The position numbers and the translations under genes were made by a program. Below, one piece after another: positions 45,015 through 57,700 of a stretch of DNA of 64,000 nt (its first letter is position 1; each line of letters begins with the position of its first letter). This DNA comes from Echinococcus granulosus (taxonomy: Eukaryota; Platyhelminthes; Cestoda; Cyclophyllidea; Taeniidae): NCBI RefSeq assembly GCF_000524195.1, contig NW_020170405.1, positions 352,970 to 416,969 on the forward strand, in the 5' to 3' direction. Below the pieces are notes generated by a model, which saw nothing but the letters and a program-made list of their open reading frames with translations, was not told the DNA's origin and did not search any database.

Positions 45015-45632
45015 TTATACCCCAGCTGGTTCCGAATTGTCGGGACAAAACCGCGGTGAACGCTCAGTTGAAAGAACAAAAGTGGCTTCTGATTGTTGAA
45101 GAGAATTGGAAAATAGCACATATTGCTGTGCGTTGCAGATCCCGCCGTCGCCAACGAGTGTCGCGGTGTCTACGATCTTGACGCCATCGATGGACAGACT
45201 TGGAGGAGTAGGAGAGGAAGAGGACGTTCTATTTATCACCGAGAAGACTCGAGGTGGAGGAGGCCCAAATTTTCTCTCGAGCGGCGGCGGCACCGCGGAG
45301 AGAAGGTGAACACAATGCTCACCTAATGCCGGCCCGTCTTGTTGCAGGCGATGGCACAGGCTACCGATGGACTGGAAGATGCCCATGAGGCCAAACATCA
45401 CCACCGCGATACAGAGCGCGATGACGAGGAAGTGGCTCACCACCAATGGGCTCGCGAGACTCAAGCCACCAATCCAACTGGCCAAAGCCCTCCAGAGGTA
45501 GGTGATGGGACTCGCACTTGTAGTCTGCCAGTACTGTTGTTCTTTTGAATAAAGGAAGGAAATAATCACATTGGAACTCAAAATATATAGCATATTGTAA
45601 GCGTAAAACAAGGCACTGGCATTTGTTAGCAT
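45015..45632 (-). CDS. Unrecognised multi-pass membrane protein, 205 residues
   Basis: An uninterrupted frame starts at ATG 45632, with an in-frame stop just upstream, and ends at 45015. About three hydrophobic segments can be seen in the N-terminal half: around NMLYILSSNVIISFLY, YLWRALASWIGGLSLASPLV and HFLVIALCIAVVMFGLMGIF. The remainder is a hydrophilic, Pro/Ser-rich tail (FGPPPPRVFSVINRTSSSS). Base composition is clearly GC-richer than the flanks, supporting coding. A donor-like G|GTGAGC near 45319 could truncate or alter the tail by splicing. A TTTAG acceptor lies 13 bases before the ATG. I do not recognise the family. The start and the membrane nature are fairly secure; the exon structure is less so. 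Confidence 0.55.
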   Translation of the reverse strand: MLTNASALFYAYNMLYILSSNVIISFLYSKEQQYWQTTSASPITYLWRALASWIGGLSLASPLVVSHFLVIALCIAVVMFGLMGIFQSIGSLCHRLQQDGPALGEHCVHLLSAVPPPLERKFGPPPPRVFSVINRTSSSSPTPPSLSIDGVKIVDTATLVGDGGICNAQQYVLFSNSLQQSEATFVLSTERSPRFCPDNSEPAGV

Positions 45633-45996
45633 CGGTATTCACCACCTAAACTAAGCTTTTTTAAAAAATGCGCTCCCATGAGTCGGTGTTTTAGATATGG
45701 CTGACGTTCAATTATCTAGTAAAGGTTTAGTGATTTGTATGAGAGCAGTCAATATTTACAGTTGCCTGTATTAAGCATAGTACGGAGTGACAACTTGATT
45801 TACAGGTTTTATAGTAACTTCTACTTTAAAACTACAGGTTGATAAAAGAGAAAAAGGATACAAGACATCAATAATACTGAAACTTGGTTTTGAGGATAAA
45901 AAGTTACCCAAAAAAGCTAAGAAGTCCAATATGAGAAATGAGGTAGTTCAAAGTCATAAAGCAATGATTTCACACCTAGCTGAGGCAACAGAGACA

Positions 45997-46152
45997 CTAA
46001 CTGAATTGCTTCCCCTTCTTATGCTCTTTTAACACTTTCTTTGCGATCTCTCTTTGTACATAAAGACGTTTTTGTCCCTTCAGGACGGTAACGTTCACTG
46101 GATCAAAGTCACTGTCAAAGTCATCAGAGAAATTGTGAAAACGTAAAGAGAA
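45997..46152 (-). CDS. Probable C-terminal exon of an unrecognised gene
   Basis: Reading from a TTTTTCAAG acceptor at 46153 to TAG at 45997, a 51-residue segment is open. It contains FHNFSDDFDSDFDPVNVTVL and YVQREIAKKVLKEHKKGKQ. The acidic-then-basic pattern and the stop placement suggest a genuine protein end. No upstream exon was found and the family is unknown. It lies 364 bases before the 205-residue membrane protein on the same strand, so the two could be neighbours in one transcription unit. Confidence 0.4.
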   Translation of the reverse strand, partial: FSLRFHNFSDDFDSDFDPVNVTVLKGQKRLYVQREIAKKVLKEHKKGKQFS

Positions 46153-47149
46153 CTTGAAAAACGTCGTTATAATGGCAAATCCTATTTTTTACATAAGGAC
46201 GCTGGTTTACTTAAACGTTTTAGCCAATTTCTCTACTAATATTTTCCACGTCTCTTTTAATATGACGTTTTATAAGCTTTTACATAACGAAGTTTTTTTA
46301 AAAACAGCAAACAAATTTTCATTTGTTGTAACTATAAGAGGCCAAAACGTGCTCCCAGGCTTTATTTCAGTGGCAATTTAATGCCTTATTACGTGTGGCA
46401 TTGCGTGCGCTCTCCATCACCTTTTCCAGTTGGAGTGGAATTTGTAGATTTATTTAAATGTTTCAAATAATGAATTTACATTTCGCCGGAGGCTTGATTT
46501 CTCTATCGTTAAAGAGGGTTTTTTTCTGATTCCACCTTTTTAAACCGTTGTTGACAGCTTGAGCTTTCCATGAGAGAATTTAAATGGAATGAACATTAAT
46601 GAGATTTGGAGCACCTTTTGTGGAAGTGCATGGAGGAGAAGAAACAGCAGGTATTTAGTATAAGCTTAGAAATATGGGACTCTGATATAATGAATTGGTG
46701 TAGTGATTACATCCACTTTAAATGTTGACCATAGTTAAGAGTGTTTTGACGTCTAATTTGTATTAAAGTAGCCCGATACGGAGACTTTTTTGCATGAAAG
46801 TTTAAGAAGCTGAAGCAGTCCGATACTACAAAAAAAGTTGTTAAGGGGGTAAATGTACTTTGTCTTGGACTAAAAAAATCAAAGCAAGAGACTATATAAG
46901 TCGCCACCAGTAAAGGGCAATGTATTGTTTTGGGAAAAAATTATATTACAGGCTTGAGAGGCATCTTGCAGCTCTTGATATTCATTCATTTGAAACAAGC
47001 ATTCTCAGTCACTGGAAAGGAGAGAAGGCTTCGACATGAACATTCATTTACCCAGCAAACGATTGTGAGAAGAGAAATTTTCTATTTTCAGGAGGAAAAA
47101 AAATGCTGACTTAATAGTTTTTTGTGGAAATTATGAGTCTTGCTTGCAT
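46153..47149. other. Intergenic, no gene seen
   Basis: AT-rich sequence with short, low-quality ORFs only (46154-46381 plus, 46707-46907 minus). The unseen upstream exons of the gene ending at 45997 may lie here or beyond. Confidence 0.35.
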
Positions 47150-47347
47150 TGTAACACTTTAATAGTTTGCCTAACTCTCAGTTTCGGCAACGGGCCACTT
47201 AGGAGTCCCGCCTGTGTATGTCCACCGGGCGGCCTAGCCGCCGGGCCATGCCAGTGGCCTTCCAAGCCCTTCTGTACGATGACAATACATATTCTGTCCG
47301 AATTTTATGTCCTATTTCGTCTTCAGGTAAGTCCCGGGGGGGCTGCA
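47150..47347 (-). repeat. TRIM-type solo LTR
   Basis: A 198-base LTR copy in minus orientation, from TGTAACACTTTAATAG to GGGGGCTGCA. It includes the conserved CCGGGCCATGCCAGTGGCC and ACATATTCTGTCCGA segments. Confidence 0.75.
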
Positions 47348-48026
47348 ATATTATAGCATGCCTATGACTTTAGGGTCCAAAATATAATCTGAAATATAAA
47401 TGAAACGGAAGAGCAGAAAAGGGATGTAAAAAGTTCAACCAGTGGTGATATGGATAAACATTTCCGTGTCCCTTTTTAGTTTAAAATTCATTGTTCCCAA
47501 TCTGCCATTGCCGCAGTCGAAGAGAAGGGGTATTTTTGGCTCCAATATAACAGCAGTCGCGGAACAAGGAACGAAGGAGCAAAAGAAATCGAGGCAGAAA
47601 ATTCTGTTTGCATGTTTTAATGAAGGCAAAAAAGTCTCACGCAACTGTTCGACGAAAAGCGTTCACCGCGTTGTGAAATGTTAATGTCCTTAAATTCGCA
47701 TTTAAATAGCGGGTTCACCATGAAAGGATTAATTCATTCCATGCTGCCCATTTAAGCGCGCGGGAACCGGGTTGAAATGAAGTCTAAATAAGGCTAGATA
47801 CAAAAACTACTGACTTGCACACCAAAAAAAGGCGAAATCGGAGTTATTTCATGTAAGGTTAAACGTGGTCAATCTCAAAAATGCTTTGTTTACCACAGCG
47901 GACAAAATAGCGATTGCTCATTGTAACTACCGGCTGACATGAGTCTACTGGTAGCATTGAGAAAAGGCGCTTTACGAGGCAAATTCAAGTAAGGCAAATA
48001 AAAGAAGGCGCAAAGAACAAATTGCA

Positions 48027-48230
48027 TTTATGCAATGCTTTAATTGTTTGCTTAGCTCTTGGTTTCTGTAACGATCCACTTAGGGCTCGATTTATTGCAC
48101 CTCCGCCGAGCGGCGCGGCCTTTGAGCCATGTCAGTAGCCTCTCAGCCCTTCTCTGCGTCGGCAATGCACATGCTGACCGAACATTATGTCTTCTTTTGC
48201 CTTGAGAGAAATCTCAAAGCGCCACATTTA
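48027..48230 (-). repeat. TRIM-type solo LTR with a 4-base target duplication
   Basis: A 196-base LTR (48031-48226, minus orientation, TGCAATGC to GCCACA) is flanked on both sides by TTTA (48027-48030 and 48227-48230). A 4-base target-site duplication of this kind is expected from integrase-mediated LTR insertion and helps fix the LTR ends. Confidence 0.75.
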
Positions 48231-50616
48231 TAACACCAAATTTCCAAACCAGTTTGATTGGCCATTTTAAAACAATTAGTTTTTTACAAGACTGCTCAAC
48301 ACATCAAATATTTTGTCGCTATCCAATAGCAAAATAATATTTTTTCCCCCAGACAGAGCATCAATCAACGCAATCAGATGTCGCTTTTGCCCCTGGTTGT
48401 GATACACTAACAATAACGTAGTGTAATCACCTCATAATACACGATGTTATCCTTCCGGTCGTAACTTTCTGGTCAATTTTCACTTGATTAACTTTTCAGT
48501 TCCTCTTTACCATCAGTCCATTTATCAACATTCAATATTTTTTCTGCAATGAAGCCATTTTTAAACCTGAGTATATTGAGCGACAATATTTTTAAAACCC
48601 AATCTTTCTATTTTAAAGCCGAGTGATAATTCTCTTGTTCTGAATAAGCTTAGTGTGCATTTCTAAAGAAAACAGTAAAAACTAACCTAAATCTACTTGA
48701 AAGTAAGATGATAAATGATAGTGCATTTCAAATCGTCACCACAGAAAAAGAAACACGTTGCTGTGCACCGCGTAGGAATAAAATGGGGAGACGTCATTTA
48801 CGGAAACGGTTGCAACATGATTAGATTCAACCACCAGCCTTCATACATAGGTGGCATGAGGACAATGCCAAATCCAATCATAGCTTAGCATTCGTGGGTC
48901 CCCTTGTTTTTCTTTCTTATCTCAATCCTACTTTGCCCATGAAATACCATTTGGGATACTGAAATCTTTTGTGCTCGACAATGGGAGCTAACGATGCCGG
49001 TAACACTGAACCCTGGATTGTTATTCACACGTACTAGCAGAGGAAACCCAGGTTTATATCAGGTGGTGAACAAAACTTAAATGAGTAAAAACTATTACCT
49101 TGTCCATGGTTAAACAATAAAATATGGGCAAAAAAGTGTGGCTTTAGGGGATGTAATGCCACCAATGGCAAAGCGTTTTGTGAGTAAACAAATAGGCGGC
49201 AGATCTAAGGGTTTTGCTACCTTGCCTTGTTAATTACGCGCTTTATATTGTAAACTACCGTTGGTTTATTTGTAGCTTAATAGAAAAAGAAAGATAGGTT
49301 GCTTAGACACTACTTACAAATAGCCTACGGACTTGATTCGTGTGCCAAAAAGGAAGTCAAAAAATGCAGAACTTTCTGCATTATGTTAATAAATTCCATG
49401 GCAAAGGATCATCTACGTACTCTACTCTATTACTTTTATAACAGTAAATAACCATAAAACTTTAAACAATTGTGGATGGCATGAATTCAGGTAGCCGTGG
49501 AGGGAAGCTAATAATTCCTCTGCATCTTGAGTTTGGAAAAATAAACCCCAAAGCAAAATCAAACGGGTGAATACTTTATATGGCCTTAAACGTTACAGTT
49601 TATCCATTAAGCTTTTAACGAGAAATAGGCACTTTGATTGCTACTGCCGTAAAATATTCAAGGAGCGAATGGAAGAGCAACTCTTTGATGTTACGTCGAT
49701 AAAGGTGGAATGCCAAAATTTTGAAAACCCTTAGCATTAAGCATATACGGGATGCTTGGATAAAAATTTCTCGACTAACTAATTCCAATTTCAAGGAAAA
49801 AATAAAAGATTTCAGATAGTGGATCATTAGAAATCTCAAATGAATTAGATCCACCGGTACCATTTCTCCAGAATATTTATAAACTTTAGCACCGCTCGAG
49901 TTGATAACTCTGGAAGTAGTATCAAATGACTTTTGAACAGAGGAAACATGTCAAACAATAGATGGAAACTAAGGCACTAGCAATTCATTCAAATTCAGGA
50001 ATTGATTATGTTAAAAGCTAAGTTGTAAGGCGCCAATGTTGCCATCAAGGGAAATATTATTCATTTTATTATCAAAATTAAAGATAACATGGAGGGGGTA
50101 GAGTTGAAAACACACTCAGGTTACTAAGCTGCAAAACATAAAGGAGAACAGCAGAAAAAAAGGCTTATTTGACTAACTTACCACAGAATTCCAATCCAAC
50201 TTCTACGTTTTAAAAGGTGTCACTTTCCCTAACACATTTGTGCTCATTTGCTTACATAGTAAAAACCAAATGATCGTGATTACGGGATATCATTTTACGG
50301 AGAAATGGTTTTACGGAGTGGAGAGTACAGTGAGAACAACATTAATGTAATGTCCTTTTGTGATAAAATCAGGTACTCAAAGCCAAAAACCTACTAAATT
50401 GAACTACATACTTGGTATAAACTTACATGCTTTCGTTCCACAGGATTTTAACTTTTAAGGCTAATCCGGGGTGAATCAGAATTTATCTAATAGTTTCATT
50501 TATTTAGTTTTGTATTTTGCTAAAGTGCAAATCCACTTTCAAAGAAGAATCGCAGAAAAGTAGGCAAATTCAACAATGTCGATAAGATGAACTGCACTTG
50601 AAGTAAATTCACTGAC
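48231..50616. other. Intergenic or intronic, nothing identified
   Basis: No supported ORF, repeat or RNA gene. It may be an intron of the minus-strand gene whose exon lies at 51282-51513. Confidence 0.3.
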
Positions 50617-50646
50617 CTATCAACGAAGAGACCTCGGTGAATCTGG
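50617..50646 (-). CDS. Candidate 30-base micro-exon
   Basis: A good acceptor (TTGGCAG) and a donor (GTCAGT) bound 30 bases encoding RFTEVSSLI with split end codons. The phase matches the exon at 51282-51513 upstream on the same strand. The short length makes this weak. Confidence 0.2.
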
Positions 50647-51281
50647 CTGCCAAGTAAGCAGAAAAATGCATCCATAAAGTTTCATCCAAAACCTCACAAC
50701 AGTTTAGCAAACTCAAATGCCCACGTAATTTTAACGTACGAATCTAATGATTCTAAATTTTGCGAGCAGTTAAATGTCAATGTTAAAACACCAAATTGCA
50801 GTGACTCAGCTCAAGGAGACGATAAATGCAAGTTAATCCGACACTGGAACACTACCGCATTTGCAAAGCGAAAACGATTCAAATTCACAACATCTCTAGG
50901 CTGATTTATCGCAGAGATAACAAAGGATTGCTTTTAAATAACGGCTTTGTAGCCCTTTCTTTCACCCAGTGAAGGGATGCCTAGCTCGGGCAACACTAAA
51001 AGGTTGACGCTTCGCGATTTATAAGCGAGAAAACTATGAAACATCTGCTATTTGAAATGTATGACACCGTATTGGCATATCACTCCTTACCGTAGTCTAA
51101 TTTCTCCCGAGTTGACTTCAAAGTTTTTCTAGAATGTTTTGGGGATAATACATGAGAGAGTTATTATTCCACCTCAGTCTATCTTCACCTCGGTTTGGCG
51201 CATCATTTGTAGCCCCAAAACAGATTTTGTCAGGTATAAAAATTGTCTAAGCCTTTTGTCAGTGATAAGGTAGTTGCTCAC

Positions 51282-51513
51282 TGATTGGACGGTCGAGAAA
51301 CTGTGGAAGGTGAGAGGGTTTGAGCGGAAGAAATTGGCAAAGTTCCTGTCGAAAGAGGTTTTCCACATCGACCGGCTTCATCGAGGGTGGGGAGCAGACG
51401 GATGGAATAGAAGTCTCACTGCTAAGTGTCAGAGTTTCTCCAGACCATCGTGGTTTTGCTAGAAGTCGAGCAATCTGACAGGTCTCCGCGCGAAATCGGT
51501 CCTCCACATGCCT
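51282..51513 (-). CDS. Internal exon of an unrecognised gene
   Basis: The 232-base segment has an acceptor CCACCTTAG at 51514 and a donor A|GTGAGC at 51281. It is open in one frame throughout: RHVEDRFRAETCQIARLLAK, then about 40 residues, then QELCQFLPLKPSHLPQFLDR. Codon composition and the charged/leucine pattern look like genuine coding sequence and are GC-richer than the surroundings. I do not recognise the family. The neighbouring exons lie far away or were not found, implying long introns. Confidence 0.5.
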
Positions 51514-51694
51514 CTAAGGTGGTGTCCACAAAAAAACTCATCATTATTTAAAAGGTCTTTCACTTAGTGTACGATTTTCAATCCTGGAGTAATCAGCAAG
51601 CCAAACGAAGCGCCAGAGTGGAAAAACGTTTTTTTGCGCACTTGTATGAATTTCAAATCAGCTTCATATATTATTCTTTTGTTACAGTTAGCTT

Positions 51695-51720
51695 CAAACA
51701 TCGGTGAACGCCGATGTTTG
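51695..51720. repeat. Perfect hairpin with 10-base arms
   Basis: CAAACATCGG and CCGATGTTTG flank a six-base loop. It lies about 180 bases beyond the exon at 51282-51513 and could fold in RNA or DNA. Confidence 0.45.
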
Positions 51721-54576
51721 CCGAATCTATTGCAAGCATCAACTGGGTTCTTTTAAAATTATGTGAAGTTCATAAACAAAAATAAAACTTATTACTAAGC
51801 ATACATTTCTGCGATTTGAAACTAGTTGCTTCCACAACAAAAAAATGTAGGGCAATACTTACACCATAAAAGCTTCCCATCATTCTGGGACTTTGAGCTT
51901 TTACCTTTACCCTAAAATTTTAGAAATTTCCGCTCTTGGTTTACCCAAGGTCCTGATGCAAAGTTCAAGAACTATGGGACAAATTCCATGCCATTTCTAT
52001 TCACTGTAATCTGGCTAGACTTTTGATGAAGAAATGAAGTGGAAACTTATACAAATTACCGTAGACGAAACACATCAAAAATTTTTAGTTATCATGAAGG
52101 ATTTGTGGAAATATCCGGTTCCCTTTCACAAATACAAGAGATAGCAAATTCCAAACAGGCTAACGCGGGCTCAACACCCACGACGGTTTCATTTGCGGTA
52201 GTTGATGTTGATCTTATCGCGCGTTAATCGAGCACTGCGGTCTGGGTGTACTCAAAGCCACCGGAGTATTTGCCACTGGCCAAACCACTGCGTGGGGCTT
52301 ATTAAAGCTATCTTTTTAAAACGAGTTATATTTTTGCCTTTTATGCGGGTTTTGATTAGCTGCTTGTCCAGTCTCTGAAAAAATATGAGACTTAAAATTA
52401 AATTACTTCAATAAGTAACATCAATTGTGATTAGCACTGAAGCACGAGATTTTGTCATTCTTCGTAATGCTCTGATGCAGCTATAAGGTACTAGTGGAGA
52501 AACTTTTAAGTTGGTTTGGTATGATTTTAGTTAAAACTTATTGTCAAAAACCATTTGCAAAATTAGCAATGTGCCAACCACGAATGTAGGGCTTTTATAA
52601 TAAAAAAGGAGCAATACAGGGGACTGGAAAAACGATATGAAAAGTGCAGGTAGCTTGTTAACATCTTAGCAGTCTGTGTGAGAGAAGGACTGGGCGACTA
52701 TCACATTTAAGTCCGCTTATCAGATCCCTCGTCAAGGCGGTGGATGTGATTGCAAAACTTGCTGAAGCATCTATATCACACGAAACCCTGGCTAACAAGA
52801 GGCACGAAGGAATACGGTGGATGCAGCAACCGTCATTCACTTTATCAGCTAGTCTCAATCAGGAAGTGAATTAGTCAACTTTTTGAAGAGTAGCAATGTC
52901 ATCCATTTTGGGGGAGTGGACAGGAGTGCTACGGTTATTTTCATGCCAAGAGTGTGGGCGCCACAAGTCGCGGACAGAGACACGGCAATGTCGGAAAAGC
53001 TTGATCAAACTGTGAAACTGATTTTCTCCTTTTTTTGCAGGATTTGTGATGCTATTTTAGATTCATCGAAGCCACGGACGATAAGGTACTGTACCATTTT
53101 TCAAGGATAATGTCTTGTGCAGAAGCCAACGGTGGTCCGCGGCAAATGAATTAATTAACCATTTCGGTCCCTTCTCTCAAATATGGTAATGAGAGACGGA
53201 GTCGTCGCCATGGTAACTAGCCTTTATGCAAACTTTGTACTAGTCTTTCGTATGCAACATCATAATGCTAGCTTCATCTCCTTCACTGTAATCCCTTAAA
53301 TCAGGTCGAGTTATTTCTGATTTAATCACTTGACTGCGTGCAGCTAGGTCTGTCCAGGTCTAAAATAGTTCACGCATAAACGTATTGGAATCAAATATTT
53401 GGCCTCTTTGATGGAGTTTGGTTTTCTTCTGAAAGACTTTACAATTAAAATAATTTCTAAAGCCACTGATACGTCTATAGCTTTGCTGAATTTCTTTCTC
53501 TATATACATCTCCGATTACCATGGGATTTGCCGGCGTAATTTAATGATAATGACTTTGTTTGGATAACAATAGGGATGTGGTTTCATGAAACATCAGGTA
53601 TTGGAGTGGAGAAATGAAAAGTTTTTTTTTTTCCACTAAAAGTTATTCCAAGAAGTGGCTAATAAGGTAGATTCCACGGCTCACAAATATTTTTGAGTGG
53701 AATCATTGCTGTACGCTCAGTAGTTTTTTTGCTATTGCACAACTCGTGGTACTAGAGGCCCCAAAATCCAGCGATTTTTACTTCAGATGTCACTCTACAT
53801 CTAATAGGAAAGTCATGTGAAATAACAATTATGATTAAAACACAGCTTAAATAAAAGGCCGATGATGTCTTCTTTTCAAGCAGTTTTTCGAATGAGCTGG
53901 AATGACCACAGATGGGTAGCAATTCCACTCACAAATCAAATTAACCTTCATTCACTGAAGTGTCCTCTTCTACTCTCAACGTCGTGAAATGGTCCTGCAA
54001 ACACGAAAACGACGGCGTTCATTTGAAGCCTTTATTTAGTAGAAAGTCAAATCTGAAAGCACCGCTTCCTCTGTTTCAGGTTGCTTCCGACATTTTTGCA
54101 ACGCAAATCATGTACAACTCACCAATTTCTTGCCAAATACGGATTTCCTTCAAGTTAAAATTAAATAGCTTTTATTTGACAGCGCTCAATGTATTTTAAA
54201 ATGAAAGTATTGCCCATATTTTAGACTCTAGTTCAAACATATGAAATATTAAAGTCGGTGTTATTATTTGGGGGGAATTTTTTATTGGACAAATTTTTCC
54301 TTATTAAATACTTTAATTTTATGCTCAGGCAAGCTTATAAACTGATGCTACTGGGAATCGGATGACTCGTATGACTCTCACAGGTGCAGAATTGCAACTA
54401 CCCTTCAAAGACCTTGTTTTAACCCGCATACCTTGGATCCCAAAGTTTACCATAAGCGCCAACTTTATAAATGGGTATTCTCTTTTTTCACAACATTGAT
54501 TTGCTACTTCACTGAAAAATCAGTAGCAAAACTACCCTTGAAGGCAGTTAATAGGGCAATTTGGCTACGGTGAAAA
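51721..54576. other. Intergenic or intronic; one weak exon-like frame
   Basis: A plus-strand frame at about 52712-52872 reads SLVKAVDVIAKLAEASISHE and ends TAG. It follows a weak TTTAAG acceptor and has no family match, so I leave it as a possibility. The rest shows nothing. Confidence 0.25.
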
Positions 54577-54754
54577 TGTAATGCTTGAATTGTTTGTTTG
54601 GTAAGGGGACATTTAGGGGTTCCCTATTGTACTTCCACCGAGTAATCTGGCCTTTAATCCACGCCAGTAGCCCCAAGTCCTTCTGTTTGTCAGTAATATA
54701 CATTCTCTCAGAGTATTACGTCTTCTTTCGCCCTTAGGATGGTCTCGGGACGTC
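54577..54754 (-). repeat. TRIM-type solo LTR
   Basis: A diverged minus-orientation LTR from TGTAATGCTTGAATTG to TCTCGGGACGTCA. It keeps CACGCCAGTAGCC and the TCTTCTTTCGCCCTTAGG core. Confidence 0.7.
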
Positions 54755-57700
54755 AAGGAAACCGCTCACCTCAAATGCTTTTAGAGTTGTTTTATTATTC
54801 GCATTCAACGTGTGAGCCTTTGTGCTGTGATCTCACAGATTCAGCCCGACACGAACGTAAAAGTACAGCGACTTAGATAAAGTCGCTTAAATTGCGTGCA
54901 CATACACACATACATTTGTGGATATGGACATTGATGCATGCAACACCATTGAAAATACTTTATGGTGTTACCAACGCTGAATAAGTGTGAATGCTCGCGG
55001 TGGTTGGCACAGGCGGCTGATGTCGTTTACAATGCCCAGTAATGACCCATTTAGGGAGGGTAAATACTGTGCCCTTCCTTAGTTCCCCTCTTAGACATCT
55101 TTGGCGACCACCGAATCTACTTTGCTCAAGCAGTCCTGTGAAGCCCTTTTTAATAAAAACGCTTCAACCGAGGGTTAAGCACGGTGGTTTAATCCACACA
55201 AATTAACTTTTCCGCGAAAGGAGTGGCAAAAGGCCCGATATTCCCCCTTACTTTGACCAAGTGTACTCTTGAATAAACGTGCAAAATCAGTGAACTCACG
55301 AAAATATTGTCTGTAAATCACGATAAAACGGGAAAAATTGGTGGAATTCCAGCCCTTCTTGAAGATGAAATATGACGTAAATACTAAACATGTGCAAATT
55401 TATCCTTGTTTAATACCGGGACATAATCGCGTATGTATTCAAATGTGCACATACTTGAGCTGGTCTTAGTGAAGGAAAGATCCGCTTTCATCTTTTTGCA
55501 ATGTATGGAACGGTTCAGATTATTGGTAGACGCTGCTACCTGTCATCGATAAAGGAGAAATAATGAACCAAATATGCTGTCATTTAACTTCTTCAAGTAA
55601 TTTTGAAATTAAAGATCATTCATTGCCTCCCAAGATACACTGTATCAACGGTGACATTATAGCAAAGCAGAAGCCTTAAGAAAATTGGCATAAAGTTCAC
55701 GTTTCCATTGATGAAGCGGAACGATTATTTCATAGACTTCTTTATTCATAAGCAATGCTTATCGAGCCTTTTTAAAGCAAGTCGTGCTTTGGCACGAGTA
55801 ACGCAGTCTCTAATGTTTTGTACAGACCATTCTGGAGATTTTAATTAAGAAACTACGCTTGGAGACACGAGGAAAGTGAACAAATCGAGAGATCAGAGTG
55901 CTTTAGATTATCATCATTTAAGGCACCAAAACAATGTTATTAACGGTGCAAATTCCTGGTTAATTAAATGCTTTAAAGCCGTCATAACCGCTTTTAGGAA
56001 TCAACCGTTCCGAAACTTCATTCAAAAGAGGTTCCAGTTAGTAAAAAAACATCTCAAAGCGAATGCTTTCATTGGAAGTATGTCCGTAGTGTTGAATACT
56101 CTCAAATGAAATTTCCAGCGCATTATTTCTCTGGTAAAATAACAGAACGACTCAGGGAGTTTACGGCTTTGAGTGCATAAGATATACCGGCCAACCTCAA
56201 CTGCAATTATAGGGGAAACGAAAATTTAATTCGATAAGGAATACTCATATAGGACGATAAATCCTATGACAAGAAATTAGGGCAATAATGGAAATTCCCA
56301 TACAACAGTGAGCCTAAATTTTACCACAAAATGATATTTTCACATGAGTGCATCAAGTGCCAAAAAGCAGACCTTATCGGTGAATCCGACTCTACATAAT
56401 TGTCTACACTTACATTGACGCTACCTTATGAATTTTTACGAAGCAAGCAAAACATGTGGAGCATGGAGTTTTTGCTCGGAAGAAAAACACGTTTCTAATT
56501 CACCACTTGGGTCCTCGTGAGCATAGTAGCGGGAAATATATACCTACAGAGTGCTTGTGCCTGTATATTTGTTCACTCACCCGAAAGTGCGTGTTTAAGC
56601 AAATTTTTGTGTCTAGATAAGCGCAAATGATATACGAGTGTTTGAGTTTCTAAGTCGGGTGTGTGCGTGTGCGACGGAGAGCCGTAGAAAATGTTTGATT
56701 CTGATTACCCGGTCTACTCTTGCGTGTTAGGCCGCAACACAAGACATATCTCTAATCGCTGCACCCTTTATGCAATAGAACTTGAGTAATTCAAACATCT
56801 CCTCTAGCAGTCTAATTTACTGTGCGTGCCTTTCTCGATTAGAATCTGATGTGGTAGTACTCATAACCTGCCTTTAATACCAAGTAATCAGTTGCTGTTG
56901 CTTCTTTCACTACGTTGGCGATCGCTACTGAATGTGTAATGACATTATGAAGAAAAAACGGTGTTTATAATAAAGAGTATATTCAGTCCTCTCGGTAGCC
57001 CTCATGCTTACAATACTAATATGGGAAAAAGGATATATTACAACTTGAATTTTTTTTGACAATTGTTTGAATTCTTCTACCTCAGCTACTTCGAAGGTTG
57101 TACACGTCCAAATTAACATCTACTTGTAAGGTTATTCAATAAATTGTTAAAGTTTAAAATACACTATTGCACTATATTCCAATTTCAGGTTAACTTTTGT
57201 TTGAGCAAGATCATTATCGCTGCTCTGGATTTGGGAAATATGTGTGTAAATCAGGGGCATTAATCCATTAACTATAGAAATTTGTCTATCTCATAAACAA
57301 TATTCGTGATTTGCGAATGAATATATATAACATTGAGCATCCGAAAAACCCCTTAAAATCATTTAAAGAATCCGATCTTTTCCAAAATACTCAGGTATAA
57401 GTAAGGTGGGCCATGCTCCGCTTCTAGGTAATTTTTAAGAATTTGTTTAAGTAAATTTTTTCACTTGTGATTCTGGAGGTAATCCACTTACACAGTAATA
57501 CGAAGATTTCTGCAAGTAAAGCAATATTAATGTCTACTATTTAAAAAGGTGAAAAGATTCTCACTAGATTTAGAGCGCAACGAAAGTGATGTCTCAGTAT
57601 TGCTGATGATGTCAAATATTGACACACTATTGACAACCAAATGAAAGCTTTGTTTGTTAATTCCGCAGTTTTCGTTAGCCCTCCCACGAACTAAAATAGG

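Noticed and set aside
25554..54754. The 165- to 205-base dispersed repeat as a SINE
   Set aside because: Pairs of direct copies enclose a conserved interior, ends are TG...CA, one copy has a 4-base duplication, and I saw no Pol III boxes or 3' tail.
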